Positions 25,050 to 33,506 of a stretch of DNA of 64,000 bases are shown here, piece by piece. The notes beneath the pieces were generated by a model. It saw only the letters and a program-made list of their open reading frames with translations, made no database searches and was not told where the DNA came from. The translations under genes were made by a program, and so were the position numbers. Source of the DNA: Burkholderiales bacterium (GTDB lineage: Bacteria; Pseudomonadota; Gammaproteobacteria; Burkholderiales; SG8-41); assembly GCA_036262035.1 (NCBI GenBank), contig DATAJS010000025.1, positions 116,624 to 180,623 on the forward strand, given 5' to 3'. The stretch's first letter is position 1; each line of letters opens with the position of its first letter.

Positions 25050-26312
25050 TTATCCCAACAATTTTTCGCGCGCCGCGTCGACGTCGTTGACGCACTTCGC
25101 GAGCTTGCCGATGGCGTTCTCCACCGACGCCGCGATGCGCTCGACGCCGAGCCGGCCGCCGTCGGGATACATCATGAGGCGCAGCACCGGCGCGCTGCCG
25201 GGCATGGACACCGCGCCGATGGTGAGGATGCCGTCCTCGCCGAGCATGTCCATCGCCACCAGCCCCGCCGCTTCGATCGCGACGAGCCTGGGCTTCTCCC
25301 TCGCGCCCGCCTGCTCCATCGCGATCGACAGCACGTCGTCGCCGCCGATGGAGACGCCGGGCCCACCCTGGTAGACGCGGTCGCCGTACTGCGTCTTCAT
25401 CACTTCGAGCAGCTCCTTCGCGACCTCGCCCGCGCGGCGGATCACTTCGGGATCGAAGTTGCGCAGCGCGTTGCCGACGCCGACGTACTGCCCGGCCTGC
25501 GCTTCGAGACCGAGCTCGTAGATGCGCGAGCCGATCTCCTCGACGAGATCGGGACGTCCGACGAAGACACCGGCGCGCGGACCGGCGACGTGCTTGTCGG
25601 CCGAGCACACCGCGAGATCGACATCGCCGACCTGGAAGGTGCGCGGCTCGCGGAAGAAGCCCACGCGCGAAGCCATGTGCGCGTCGTCGAGATACGCGAG
25701 CGTGTCCGCGCCGCGGGGCAGCGCGAGCGCGCGCTGCACGTCGGCGAGGTCGATGTGGCGCTTCGATGCGCTGATCGGCGTGATCAGCAGCAGCCGCGGC
25801 GGCCCCTGCTCCTGCCATGCGCGCTCGAGGTCGTCGATGGAATGGAACTGCTGGAAATCCGCGCCCGCCATCGCGATCGGCCGCACCGTCGAGGGATGGC
25901 ACGTGCCGCCTTTCGGCGCGAGCGCGAGCACCGTGTCGCCGGGCTTCAGTATCGTCGTCAGCGCGATGAAGTTCGCCGCCGAGACGCGGTTGACGATGAG
26001 CGCGCGGTGGCGCTCGGGATCGGCGCCCATGTGCTTGATCGCGAGCGGCTCGGTCTTGCCTTCGAAGCGCTCGAAGAACGGCACGTGGCTGGTGAGGTGC
26101 GGCACTTCCTCTTCGGTCAGACCCGCGCCGCGGTTCATGCCCGACAGGTCGTAGACGCTGTCCTTGCCCAGCGTGCGCACGCGGTTCCCCACCATGTGCC
26201 GCGCTTTCAACATGCGCGCGACTTCCTCGTCGGTGCCTTTGAGTATCGACCCGCGTGCGTAGCCGACGATGGGGTCGTGCGGGTTGCCGAAGCGATCTAC
26301 GGTCTCTGGCAT
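25050..26312 (-). CDS. fold-type I PLP-dependent enzyme (SelA/aminotransferase-like)
   Basis: A 420-aa PLP enzyme. NRVSAANFIALTTILKPGDTVLALAPKGG supplies the cofactor phosphate-binding region, YLDDAHMASR the Asp that pairs with the pyridine nitrogen, and CSADKHVAGPRAGVFVG the Schiff-base Lys. The small helix-rich C-terminal domain ends VDAAREKLLG. Overall it is closest to the SelA/tryptophanase/threonine aldolase side of fold type I, and substrate cannot be predicted. The start at 26312 is backed by AAGGAGCTGAA; the longer frame runs into repeat sequence. Confidence 0.82.
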   Translation of the reverse strand: MPETVDRFGNPHDPIVGYARGSILKGTDEEVARMLKARHMVGNRVRTLGKDSVYDLSGMNRGAGLTEEEVPHLTSHVPFFERFEGKTEPLAIKHMGADPERHRALIVNRVSAANFIALTTILKPGDTVLALAPKGGTCHPSTVRPIAMAGADFQQFHSIDDLERAWQEQGPPRLLLITPISASKRHIDLADVQRALALPRGADTLAYLDDAHMASRVGFFREPRTFQVGDVDLAVCSADKHVAGPRAGVFVGRPDLVEEIGSRIYELGLEAQAGQYVGVGNALRNFDPEVIRRAGEVAKELLEVMKTQYGDRVYQGGPGVSIGGDDVLSIAMEQAGAREKPRLVAIEAAGLVAMDMLGEDGILTIGAVSMPGSAPVLRLMMYPDGGRLGVERIAASVENAIGKLAKCVNDVDAAREKLLG

Positions 26313-26334
26313 TTCAGCTCCTTGGGTTTGTTGT

Positions 26335-26436
26335 CGAGCGTCTCGGGATTGCTTCGTCGCTGACGCTCCTCGCAATGACCGTCATCGCGAGGAGCCGCGT
26401 AGCGGCGACGTGGCAATCTCGTGGCGCACGATCCTC
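26335..26436. repeat. GTCATTGCGAGGAGC-type dispersed inverted repeat
   Basis: GTCTCGGGATTGCTTCGTCG with GCTCCTCGCAATGAC faces GTCATCGCGAGGAGCC and GACGTGGCAATCTCG. It fills the gap between two reverse-strand genes and touches the 3' end of the Bug gene at 26435. Confidence 0.8.
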
Positions 26437-27394
26437 AATCCGCTTTGACGCCCGCCGACTTCACCAGACCGGTCCAGCGTGCGTGCTCGGACTTCACGAA
26501 TTGCGCGAACTGCGGCTGCGTGGAATCGCCGGCGGCGGCGCCCTGGGACGCAAGGCTCGCGATCACGTCCTTCTGCTTCAGTGTTTGCGCAATCTCTTCG
26601 GCGAGCCGCGCCGCGGCTGCCTTCGGCGTCGCGGCGGGCACGAATACGCCATACCAGTAGACGACGTCGTACGCCGGCATGCCGCTCTCGATCACCGTGG
26701 GCACCTCGGGCAGCGCGGCCTGGCGCTCGCGCGTCGACATCGCCACCGCCTTGATGCGTCCGGACTTGATGAGCGGCATCGCCGCAGGCAGCGACGAGAA
26801 CATGACCTGCACGCGCCCGCCGGCGAGATCGGCCAGCGCGAGGGGTGCGCCTTTGTACGGCACGTGGGTCCACTCGAGCTTCGCCAAGCCGCGGAAAAGC
26901 TCGCCGGAGAGATGGGTGATCGTGCCGTTGCCCGCCGACGCGACGTTGATCGTGTTCGGCTTGCTTTTCGCGGCGGCGACGAGGTCTTTCAGGCTGTTGA
27001 AACCGGTGTTCGGCGCGATCGCGACGACGATCGCGGTCGAAGCGACGAGCGAGACCGGCATGAGATCGCGCACGGTGTCGTAGGCGAGCTTGTACAGGCC
27101 GGGGTTGATCGCGATCTCGGACGTCGACGCGAGCGCCATCGTGTAGCCGTCGGGCGTCGCCCGCACCGCCTGCTCGGTGCCGATCGAGCCGCCCGCGCCG
27201 CCGCGGTTGTCGACGACGATCTGCTGGCCGAGGCGCTCGCCGAGCCTCGGCGAGACGATGCGCGCGACCGCGTCCGAGCCGCCGCCGGCGGGGAACGGCA
27301 CGATGAGGCGCAGCGGGCGTGCGGGATAGCCGTCCGCGTATGCGGGAAGGCTGAAGCAAACAGCGAGTGCGAGCGTGCAGCGCATGCCGTTCAT
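26435..27394 (-). CDS. Bug/TctC-family solute-binding receptor
   Basis: A 319-aa receptor with a signal peptide of about 21 residues (LALAVCFSLPAYADG). PFPAGGGSDA, VDNRGGAGG, TPDGYTMAL, HVPYKGAPLA and YWYGVFVPAATPKA are present. The gene starts behind a GAGGAGCAGAG site at 27394. It lies downstream of the CoxG-like gene on the same strand, separated by dRS3-like repeats, so co-transcription is uncertain. Confidence 0.94.
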   Translation of the reverse strand: MNGMRCTLALAVCFSLPAYADGYPARPLRLIVPFPAGGGSDAVARIVSPRLGERLGQQIVVDNRGGAGGSIGTEQAVRATPDGYTMALASTSEIAINPGLYKLAYDTVRDLMPVSLVASTAIVVAIAPNTGFNSLKDLVAAAKSKPNTINVASAGNGTITHLSGELFRGLAKLEWTHVPYKGAPLALADLAGGRVQVMFSSLPAAMPLIKSGRIKAVAMSTRERQAALPEVPTVIESGMPAYDVVYWYGVFVPAATPKAAAARLAEEIAQTLKQKDVIASLASQGAAAGDSTQPQFAQFVKSEHARWTGLVKSAGVKAD

Positions 27395-27416
27395 CTCTGC
27401 TCCTCACCAAGATCGG

Positions 27417-27503
27417 AATGGATTCCCGATCGCGTCCGCTACCGCGGGTCGGGAATGACGACTCTTCGTCGTTCCCGCGCAGGCGGGAACCCATTTTGAA
27501 TCC
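27417..27503. repeat. dRS3-like composite repeat
   Basis: GGATTCCCGATCGCG with CGCGGGTCGGGAATGACG, then CGTCGTTCCCGCGCAGGCGGG and AACCCATTTTGAA. Two opposed units face outward. It sits between a Bug gene start and the stop of the CoxG-like gene. Confidence 0.8.
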
Positions 27504-27529
27504 GCGGTGCGTCGGCCCGCACCCTGCGA

Positions 27530-27994
27530 TTACTTCGCCGGAGCTCCGACCTTCGCCTGCAAATTCTCGGCGAACTCCGACGCCATGCGCTTCACCACGA
27601 TCTTCGCGCCGGCTTCGACGATGCCCGAAAGCTTGCCGGTGATCTCGTTCTCGCCGTTGATGAGAACGGTCGAGCCCGCATTGCCTTCCTGCTCGGTCAC
27701 CTTGAACGCCATCGTCGCGCGAAAGCGCGTGCCGCCCTGGCTGTCCTTGCCGCGCGAGGTCACGCTGCCGGTCATCGCTTCGTCGTTCAGATCGAGCTCG
27801 ATGCGCGCCTTGAAGGTCACGCGCGCCGGTCCGAACTTCACGGCGAGGCTGCCGTCGAAAGACCCGTCCTCGTGCTTTTCGCCGAGGGCGGCGCCTGGCA
27901 CGCATTCCACGACCGCCTGAGGATCCGACAGAAGGTTCCAGACCTCGCGCGGCCTGGCGCCGGGCACATCGAACCGCTCGTTGATCTCGATCAT
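27530..27994 (-). CDS. CoxG-like SRPBCC protein
   Basis: A 154-aa START/SRPBCC-fold protein of the carbon monoxide dehydrogenase subunit G family. It has the hallmark N-terminus INERFDVPGARPREVWNLLSDPQAVVECVPGA, then GSLAVKFGPARVTFKA, and ends with a helix MASEFAENLQAKVG. CoxG-like proteins assist maturation or membrane attachment of molybdenum hydroxylases, but no such enzyme is seen here. The ATG at 27994 was chosen where family similarity begins. Confidence 0.87.
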   Translation of the reverse strand: MIEINERFDVPGARPREVWNLLSDPQAVVECVPGAALGEKHEDGSFDGSLAVKFGPARVTFKARIELDLNDEAMTGSVTSRGKDSQGGTRFRATMAFKVTEQEGNAGSTVLINGENEITGKLSGIVEAGAKIVVKRMASEFAENLQAKVGAPAK

Positions 27995-28161
27995 GTCCGA
28001 TCGCCCACTATCGCCGCATTCGGCTTCATCGTCTCTCCTTCGTCGCTCTTTCTGTCGGGCTGTGCCCGCGGACCAGCGCTCGATGGTATCCCACAATCGG
28101 GCGGCGGATAGCTGCTGGTCCAATCTACCCGTGCTACGCTCGTGCGGAAGGAGGACGAATC

Positions 28162-28497
28162 GTGGAAAGTTACAAGGACGCATCGGGCCTGTATCCGGTG
28201 GAGCGCCGCGCGAGACACGCCGAGCGCCCGGGGTTCCGCATCAACGAGCTGACGATCTCGCCGACGCAGAAGGTGCCGTGGCATTACCACAGCAACGTCG
28301 GCGATACGTTCTACGTGCTGGAAGGGACGATCCGGATATTCATGCGCGAGCCCAAGGAGGACGTCACGCTGGCGGTCGGCCAGAGTTTCGCGCTCGCGGC
28401 GAGGCGGCCGCACCTGGTGATCAACCCGGGGGAGACGTCGGCGACGTTTCTGATCCTGCAGGGGGTCGGCGAGTACGACTTCGTGCCGCTGACGTAG
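28162..28497 (+). CDS. cupin-domain protein
   Basis: A single 111-aa cupin. Motif 1 reads VPWHYHSNVGDTFYVLEGTIRIF, with the two His and the Glu metal ligands; motif 2 is RPHLVINPGETSATFL, with the last His. The start is GTG behind AAGGAGGACGAATC. It could be a small metal-dependent isomerase, dioxygenase or sensor; the substrate is not readable. It is divergent from the CoxG-like gene across 167 bp in which I see no clear promoter. Confidence 0.87.
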   Translation: MESYKDASGLYPVERRARHAERPGFRINELTISPTQKVPWHYHSNVGDTFYVLEGTIRIFMREPKEDVTLAVGQSFALAARRPHLVINPGETSATFLILQGVGEYDFVPLT

Positions 28498-28540
28498 GGG
28501 CGCGATGCGTTAGCACGCACCCGACGGCGATGTGAGTGGA

Positions 28541-28635
28541 TCGTCATTCCGGACCGCGCGACAGCGCAATGTGAGCCGGAATCCATTTTGACGTTCGAAG
28601 TTCTGAAAAATTGGATTCCCGCCTTCGCGGGGATG
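28541..28635. repeat. dRS3-like composite repeat
   Basis: CGTCATTCCGGACCGCGCG and GAGCCGGAATCCATTTTGAC face CTGAAAAATTGGATTCCCGCC and TTCGCGGGGATG. A GTAGGGGCGCGATGCGTTAG REP-like segment lies just upstream at 28495-28521. Confidence 0.75.
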
Positions 28636-28643
28636 GCGTTTTC

Positions 28644-29099
28644 CTATCCTCGCCTCAGTTTCATCCGCACCACCTTCCCGCAATCCTCCTCTTCCTCGCA
28701 ATGCTCGAGGCACCACTGCGCCACGCGCTCGCGGTAATACGCTTCGAGCTGCGGGTATTGCTCCGACTGCACCGTCGCGAAGTAGAGATACTCGTCAGCG
28801 CCCGCGACGCCGTGCTCGAACTGTAAGCGCAGGGTTCCCCAGATCACGTTGCCGTAGCATTCCCGGTCGTACGGATCGGCGCACGCGTTCTCGTAATGCG
28901 CGCCGTCGATGAGCTTCACGAGGCGATCGAACGACAGCGGTTTCGCGCTGACTTCGGGACGAATGCGGATCTTGTGTGCGGCGCCTTCGTGGACCATGCG
29001 GTAGTGCATGCGCCCGTCGCGGCTTTTGCGGGCGCGGACGGTGAGACGGTCGCGGTGCGGTGTGGCGAGATGGATGCGGGCGACGGTGACTTCGGCCAT
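28644..29099 (-). CDS. hypothetical protein, 151 aa
   Basis: A soluble protein rich in charged and aromatic residues. The N-terminus is MAEVTVARIHLATPHRDRL and the C-terminus has a Cys/Glu cluster, CLEHCEEEEDCGKVVRMK, which could bind metal. The middle has repeated aromatic-acid patterns such as HYENACADPYDRECYG. No signal peptide, helix anchor or known motif is evident. CGGAGTC precedes the ATG. Coding status is supported by composition and by a divergent arrangement with the hydrolase at 29188. Confidence 0.72.
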   Translation of the reverse strand: MAEVTVARIHLATPHRDRLTVRARKSRDGRMHYRMVHEGAAHKIRIRPEVSAKPLSFDRLVKLIDGAHYENACADPYDRECYGNVIWGTLRLQFEHGVAGADEYLYFATVQSEQYPQLEAYYRERVAQWCLEHCEEEEDCGKVVRMKLRRG

Positions 29100-29187
29100 C
29101 GAGACTCCGTGTTGCGGGTTTCATGTGACGCGCAAGCACCGTGCCCGCGCCGGGTTACACTGGATGGGCCATCCAAGGGAGGAGTCG

Positions 29188-30009
29188 ATGCCTTACGCCA
29201 AGAGCCACGACGGCCACCGTCTCTATTACGAGGAGGCCGGCAAGGGCACGCCGATCGTCTTCGTGCACGAGTTTTCCGGCGACTTCAGGAGCTGGGAAGC
29301 GCAGGTCCAGTACTTCAGCCGCCGCCATCGCTGCATCGCGTTCAACGCACGCGGCTACCCGCCTTCGGACGTGCCGGCGAGCGTCGAGAGCTACACCGTC
29401 GACAACGCCATCGAGGACATCGCTTCGGTCATGCGGCATCTCGAGATCCCCAGGGCGCACATCGTCGGCTGCTCGATGGGCTCGCAGTCGACGCTGCACT
29501 TCGGCTTCACCCATCCGGAGATGGCTGTCTCGCTCACTGCGATCGGCGCGGGCAGCGGCTCGGTCGCGGATCCGGAGCAGCAGCGCGCGAACTCCGAGGT
29601 GAACGCCAAGCGCTACGAGCAAGGCCTCGAGGCCGCCCTCGATCGCGTGCGCGTCGCCCCGAACCGAGTCCAGTTCGCCCGCAAGAACCCGCGCGGATGG
29701 GACGATTTCTGCCGGCGCTTCATGGAGCACTCGGCGCAGGGCTGCGCCAACACCCAGCGCGGCATACAGGCGAAGCGACCCGGGCTGACGACGCTCGGAG
29801 ACAAGTTCCGCGCGCTGAAGGTGCCTCTGCTCGTCATCGCCGGCGACGAAGACCCCGCCGCGTTCGAAGGCGCGCTGTTCATCAAGCAGAGCTGCCCGGT
29901 CTCGCGCATAACCGTCCTGCCAGCGACCGGACACCTCGCGAACTGCGAAGAGCCCGAGCTCGTGAACCGGTTGATGGAGCAGTTTTTCGCCGACATCGGA
30001 CAAGCGTAA
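29188..30009 (+). CDS. alpha/beta hydrolase
   Basis: A 273-aa alpha/beta-fold hydrolase. The oxyanion-type loop is FVHEFSGDFRSW, the nucleophile elbow is G-C-S-M-G (VGCSMGSQ), an acid is in VIAGDEDPAA and the catalytic His is in LPATGHLANCE. It is probably an esterase or enol-lactone/C-C hydrolase in the cytoplasm. The ATG at 29188 follows GGGAGGAG. The stop TAA shares its last two bases with the beginning of the next iteron-ended repeat. Confidence 0.9.
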   Translation: MPYAKSHDGHRLYYEEAGKGTPIVFVHEFSGDFRSWEAQVQYFSRRHRCIAFNARGYPPSDVPASVESYTVDNAIEDIASVMRHLEIPRAHIVGCSMGSQSTLHFGFTHPEMAVSLTAIGAGSGSVADPEQQRANSEVNAKRYEQGLEAALDRVRVAPNRVQFARKNPRGWDDFCRRFMEHSAQGCANTQRGIQAKRPGLTTLGDKFRALKVPLLVIAGDEDPAAFEGALFIKQSCPVSRITVLPATGHLANCEEPELVNRLMEQFFADIGQA

Positions 30010-30164
30010 AAGCTTCTTAACCGCAAAGGACGCAAGGACGCAAAGGAAAGCGTTACGGTCGCGAGTGTTTTCGCTATATCGCTTGCGCTTGCACATGAGG
30101 CGCGCGTGATTCGCACCCGACGAATTCCTTCGCGTCCTTTGCGTCCTTGGCGGTCCATTGCTTT
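30008..30164. repeat. iteron-ended element, GGACGCAAA family
   Basis: AAAAGC, TTAACCGC and a GGACGCAAA array lie on the left, and CCTTTGCGTCCTTGGCGG with CATTGCTTTT on the right. The first AA falls inside the hydrolase stop codon. The inner right flank ATTCGCACCCGACGA matches TTCGCACCCGAACGA in the copy at 22542-22740. The core has no gene. Confidence 0.85.
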
Positions 30165-30187
30165 TGGCCTTTAGCAAGGAGTCATCG

Positions 30188-30394
30188 ATGGAAAAAACCG
30201 ACGTCCTCTCTACCGCCCGCGCTGCCGGGCTCGATAAAGCGGTGCGCGAGTTTCGCGAAGACGTGATCGCCGCCGCTGCGGCCGCGGCGCACGCGACGCG
30301 GGGCTTCGACATCCCGGACGATCCGGCGACCGAGCCGTGGCCGCCGATGCGTGTGCTGCCGGCGCCGCTCCCGTCGACGGGAGAACAGTCGTGA
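30188..30394 (+). CDS. 68-aa AtzG-like small partner of amidase
   Basis: An ATG behind AAGGAGTCATCG opens a 68-residue protein with one amphipathic Ala-rich helix (AVREFREDVIAAAAAAAHA) and a Pro-rich tail (ATEPWPPMRVLPAPLP). It overlaps the following amidase as GTGA. Small helical subunits precede amidase-signature enzymes in GatCA and AtzGE, where they wrap the catalytic subunit. The position and Pro-rich tail suggest the same role, but sequence similarity is weak. Confidence 0.68.
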   Translation: MEKTDVLSTARAAGLDKAVREFREDVIAAAAAAAHATRGFDIPDDPATEPWPPMRVLPAPLPSTGEQS

Positions 30395-31782
30395 GCGCCA
30401 CCCATTGGCTCACCGCGAGCGAGATCGCGGCGGCGTATCGCGCGAAGAAGCTGTCGCCCGTCGAGCTCGTGCAAGCGCTCGTCGAGCGCGTCGGCGAGAT
30501 CGACGGCAAGCTCAACGCGTTCATCGCGCTCGATGCCGAAGCCGCGGTCGACGCGGCGCGCGCCGCGGAGAAGGACATCGCCCGCGGCCAGGCGCGCAGC
30601 CCGCTGCACGGCGTCCCGGTCGGCGTCAAAGACATCATCGACGTGGCCGGCCAGGCGACGACGTGTCACTCGAAGGTCAGGCTCGACCACGTCGCGAAAG
30701 AGGACGCCGAGTGCATCCGCCGCCTGCGCGGCGCGGGCGCGATCCCGTTCGGCAAGCTCTCGCTGCACGAGTTCGCGATCGGCGGTCCGAGCTTCGACCT
30801 GCCGTACCCGCCGGCGCGCAATCCATGGCAGCGCGGCCACCACCCGGGCGGCTCGTCGTCGGGGTCGGGCAGCGCGCTCGCGGCGGGCATGGTGCCGCTC
30901 GCGCTCGGCACCGACACCGGCGGCTCGGTGCGCAATCCCGCGGGCGCGTGCGGCATCGTCGGGCTGAAGCCCACATACGGCCTGGTCTCGCGCCGCGGCG
31001 TATTCCCGCTGTCGTTCACGCTCGATCACGTCGGGCCGATGGCGCGCAGCGTGGGCGACATCGCGCTCATGCTCGACGCGATGGCGGGCTACGACGCAGG
31101 CGACCCGGGCAGCACGCCTTCGAGCACGGTCGCTTACGGGCGCGAGCTCGATCGCGGCGTTCGCGGGATGCGCATCGGTTTCGTGCGCCACTTCCACGAG
31201 AGCGACCTGCCGGCCGATGCCGAGATGGCCGCGGCGATCGACGCCGCCGCGCGCACGCTGAAGAGCGAAGGCGCGCTGCTGCACGACGTCGCACTGCCGC
31301 CGCTGACGCTGTATTCGGGCGTGCAGCGCACGGTGATGCTCGCCGAATCGTGGGCGATACACGCGAAGTGGCTGCGCGAGCGTCCCGGCGATTACGGCGC
31401 GCTCGCACGCAGGCGTCTGATGGGCGGCGCGTTCCTGTCAGCGGGCGATTACGTGCACGCGCAGCAGCGCCGCGCCGGGCTGATCGCGGCCGTGAACGAC
31501 GCGCTGCGCGACGCCGACGTGCTGCTCGTCGCGAACGCGATGGATCCGGCGTGCGCGATCGACGACGAGGAAGCGGTCGCGCGCACCTATCCGCGCCAGG
31601 CGCGCAACGTCTTCAACCTGACCGGCCATCCGGCGATCGCGCTGCCGGGCGGGCTGTCGACCTCGGGCCTGCCGCTGTCGATACAGCTCGTCGCCAGGCC
31701 GCTCGACGAAGTCACCCTGCTCCGCGCCGCAGCGGCGTTCGAGCGCGCGACGGAGTGGCACACCCGGCATCCGGACCTTTAA
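30391..31782 (+). CDS. amidase signature enzyme (AtzE/GatA-like)
   Basis: A 463-aa amidase. The triad is Lys80 (VPVGVKDIID), cis-Ser155 in HHPGGSSSGSG and nucleophile Ser179 in GTDTGGSVRNPAG, followed by GIVGLKPTYGLVSRRG. The start is GTG at 30391, translationally coupled to the small upstream gene. It is more GatA-like in length than the amidase at 1286, but no GatB is nearby, so it is likely catabolic. The stop codon's AA is shared with the next repeat element. Confidence 0.92.
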   Translation: MSATHWLTASEIAAAYRAKKLSPVELVQALVERVGEIDGKLNAFIALDAEAAVDAARAAEKDIARGQARSPLHGVPVGVKDIIDVAGQATTCHSKVRLDHVAKEDAECIRRLRGAGAIPFGKLSLHEFAIGGPSFDLPYPPARNPWQRGHHPGGSSSGSGSALAAGMVPLALGTDTGGSVRNPAGACGIVGLKPTYGLVSRRGVFPLSFTLDHVGPMARSVGDIALMLDAMAGYDAGDPGSTPSSTVAYGRELDRGVRGMRIGFVRHFHESDLPADAEMAAAIDAAARTLKSEGALLHDVALPPLTLYSGVQRTVMLAESWAIHAKWLRERPGDYGALARRRLMGGAFLSAGDYVHAQQRRAGLIAAVNDALRDADVLLVANAMDPACAIDDEEAVARTYPRQARNVFNLTGHPAIALPGGLSTSGLPLSIQLVARPLDEVTLLRAAAAFERATEWHTRHPDL

Positions 31783-31909
31783 AAAGCAATCGACCGCCAA
31801 GGACGCAAAGGAAAGCTAAACATAGCGAGCTCATGACGACGCGACGTTAGTAAAACCTTTGCGTCCTTTGCGTCCTTGGCGTCCTTGGCGTCCTTGGCGG
31901 TTCAAAAAT
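31781..31909. repeat. iteron-ended element, GGACGCAAA family
   Basis: AAAAAGCAATCGACCGCC and a short GGACGCAAA array on the left, then CCTTTGCGTCC followed by three CTTGGCGTC-type units and GGTTCAAAAA on the right. The right array has four to five units and is longer than the left. The left edge begins inside the amidase TAA. Confidence 0.83.
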
Positions 31910-31934
31910 CCAATGGGGGATAATCGAATCATCC

Positions 31935-32093
31935 ATGACTAACGCGATCGGCCGTGGCCTGTTCGTATTGATGATGATGTCCGCCTCGTTTGCACAGGCA
32001 CAACCCGTGAAGCAGCTACCCACCGTCGTCGTGCTTTCCACCGGCGGCACGATCGCCGGTAAGGGCGCGGCCACGACCGCGCTGTCGGAGTAC
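31935..32093 (+). pseudogene. truncated L-asparaginase (type II) remnant
   Basis: The frame begins MTNAIGRGLFVLMMMSASFAQA, a normal signal peptide, and continues LPTVVVLSTGGTIAGKGAA, the asparaginase N-terminal motif with the catalytic Thr in TGGTIAG. Similarity stops after LSEY, about residue 53, where the frame runs into unrelated sequence (AKPRRPCAPPRG). Type II asparaginases have about 330 residues, so some 85 percent is missing. The break lies five bases before a small reverse-strand gene and between two iteron elements, pointing to a deletion or replacement. Confidence 0.8.
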
Positions 32094-32097
32094 TGCG

Positions 32098-32262
32098 CTA
32101 AACCTCGTCGGCCCTGCGCGCCGCCACGCGGACCGCTGCGGCCAGCAGCTTCAGCTTGAACTCGAGGTAAGCCACCTCGCAGCGGTCGCAGTACGCCGCC
32201 TCCCTGCCCTCTTCAGGCGGGTTCGTGTGCGGCACGTAACAGCAGGTGCAAGGTGTAAGCAT
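32098..32262 (-). CDS. 54-aa Cys-rich zinc-ribbon-like protein
   Basis: ATG at 32262 behind AGAGGGAC. The product opens MLTPCTCCYVPHTNPPEEG, has a second pair in AYCDRCEVAYLEF and ends in a basic helix (AAAVRVAARRADEV). C-x-C-C and C-x-x-C could form a zinc site or small ribbon. It lies on the strand opposite to the truncated asparaginase and appears to have replaced the rest of that gene. No homologue is recognised. Confidence 0.5.
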   Translation of the reverse strand: MLTPCTCCYVPHTNPPEEGREAAYCDRCEVAYLEFKLKLLAAAVRVAARRADEV

Positions 32263-32301
32263 GTCCCTCTAATGGCAACGGCCGTGCCTGGCTGAGAGAT
32301 C

Positions 32302-32463
32302 AAAAGCAATCGACCGCCAAGGACGCCAAGGACGCAAAGGAAAACCAAGGCAAGTCGGTCGCGGCGCCGTAGAGAATAGCGTTGCGGCTCGGCGATCGGC
32401 ACGGCTCATAGCGTTACTACCCGACCGCATCTCCTTGGCGTCCTTGGCGGTTAAAACGCTTTT
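32302..32463. repeat. iteron-ended element, GGACGCAAA family
   Basis: AAAAGCAATCGACCGCC and GGACGCCAA/GGACGCAAA units on the left; CTCCTTGGCGTCCTTGGCGG and TTAAAACGCTTTT on the right. The right edge overlaps the TAA of the reverse-strand Bug gene. The core (about 70 bp) has no gene. Confidence 0.85.
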
Positions 32464-33424
32464 ACTCCAGTCTGATGTTGTTCTTCTTGATGATCTCCGC
32501 GAAGCGTTTGCGCTGGTCGGCGAGGAAGCCGCCGAACTGCGACGTCGGCCGGTAGTCGACTTCGAGGCCTGCCGCGTTCAGGCGCTCCTTTGTGTCGTTG
32601 GTCTGCATCGCGCTGTCGACCGCTTTCGAGAGGCGCTCGATCACCGCTTTCGGCGTGCCCGACGGCACCATCACCCCGATCCACGCCGCCGCGTCGAATC
32701 CCGGCAGGTTGAGCGCGGTCGCGAACGGCTCTATCCCCGGCGCGAGCGCGCTGGGTTTCGCGGTCGAGATGCCGTACGCGCGGAGCCGCCCCGACTTGAT
32801 GAACGGCATCGTCGCCGCCATCGTTTCCAGCGAATAGGTGATGTCGCCCGCGACGACGTCGGTGAGCGCCGGGATGCTGCCTTTGTACGGCACGTGGATG
32901 ACCTGCACGCCCACCGCGCCGTTGAACATCTCGGCGACGAGGTGCGCGGTCGCGCCGGTGCCGCTCGATCCGAACTTGTACTTGCCCGGGCTCGCCTTGA
33001 GGTAAGCGACGAAGTCCTTGATGTTCTGCGGCGCCAGCTTGGGCGAGCTCACCAGGATGTAAGGGGAGAGGCCCACGTTCGCCACCGGCGCGAGATCCTT
33101 CACCGGGTCGAAAGGCACTTTCTGCAGCAGCGGGTTGATGGTCACCGGTCCGCTCGACGCCGCGAGCACCGTGTAGCCGTCGGCGGGCGCTTTCGCGGCG
33201 AGGTCGGTGCCGATCATGCCGCCGGCGCCCGGCCGGTTGTCGGCGATGACCTGCTGGCCGAAAAGCTCGGAGAGCTTGAGCGCGACGACGCGGCCTGCGA
33301 GGTCGGTCGCCTGCCCCGGCGGCCAAGGCACGATCATGCGGATGGGACGCACGGGATACTGCTGAGCGAGCGCCGCATGACACGCGAACCCGAATGCGAC
33401 GACTGCGAGAACCAGACGCTTCAT
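32462..33424 (-). CDS. Bug/TctC-family solute-binding receptor
   Basis: A 320-aa receptor. The signal peptide MKRLVLAVVAFGFACHAALA is cleaved before QQYPVRPIRMI. Its first loop is VPWPPGQATDL, where PPGQ replaces PPGG. ADNRPGAGG, PADGYTVLAAS and HVPYKGSIPA follow. The C-terminus ends FAEIIKKNNIRLE, unlike the usual VIRDAGI ending. GGAGGTGGC precedes the ATG. The TAA stop is formed at the edge of an iteron element. It is divergent from the enoyl-CoA hydratase. Confidence 0.94.
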   Translation of the reverse strand: MKRLVLAVVAFGFACHAALAQQYPVRPIRMIVPWPPGQATDLAGRVVALKLSELFGQQVIADNRPGAGGMIGTDLAAKAPADGYTVLAASSGPVTINPLLQKVPFDPVKDLAPVANVGLSPYILVSSPKLAPQNIKDFVAYLKASPGKYKFGSSGTGATAHLVAEMFNGAVGVQVIHVPYKGSIPALTDVVAGDITYSLETMAATMPFIKSGRLRAYGISTAKPSALAPGIEPFATALNLPGFDAAAWIGVMVPSGTPKAVIERLSKAVDSAMQTNDTKERLNAAGLEVDYRPTSQFGGFLADQRKRFAEIIKKNNIRLE

Positions 33425-33506
33425 GCCACCTCCTCCGATTGAGATGTGCTTCGAGCCGCGCTCTCTGTGCCCGCGGAGCGCGTGGTCCACATGTTAATCT
33501 AAGCGC

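Noticed and set aside
25050..26312. True selenocysteine synthase SelA
   Set aside because: The PLP enzyme shares the fold-type features but there is no selB, tRNA-Sec or selD nearby, and the N-terminal SelA domain is absent.
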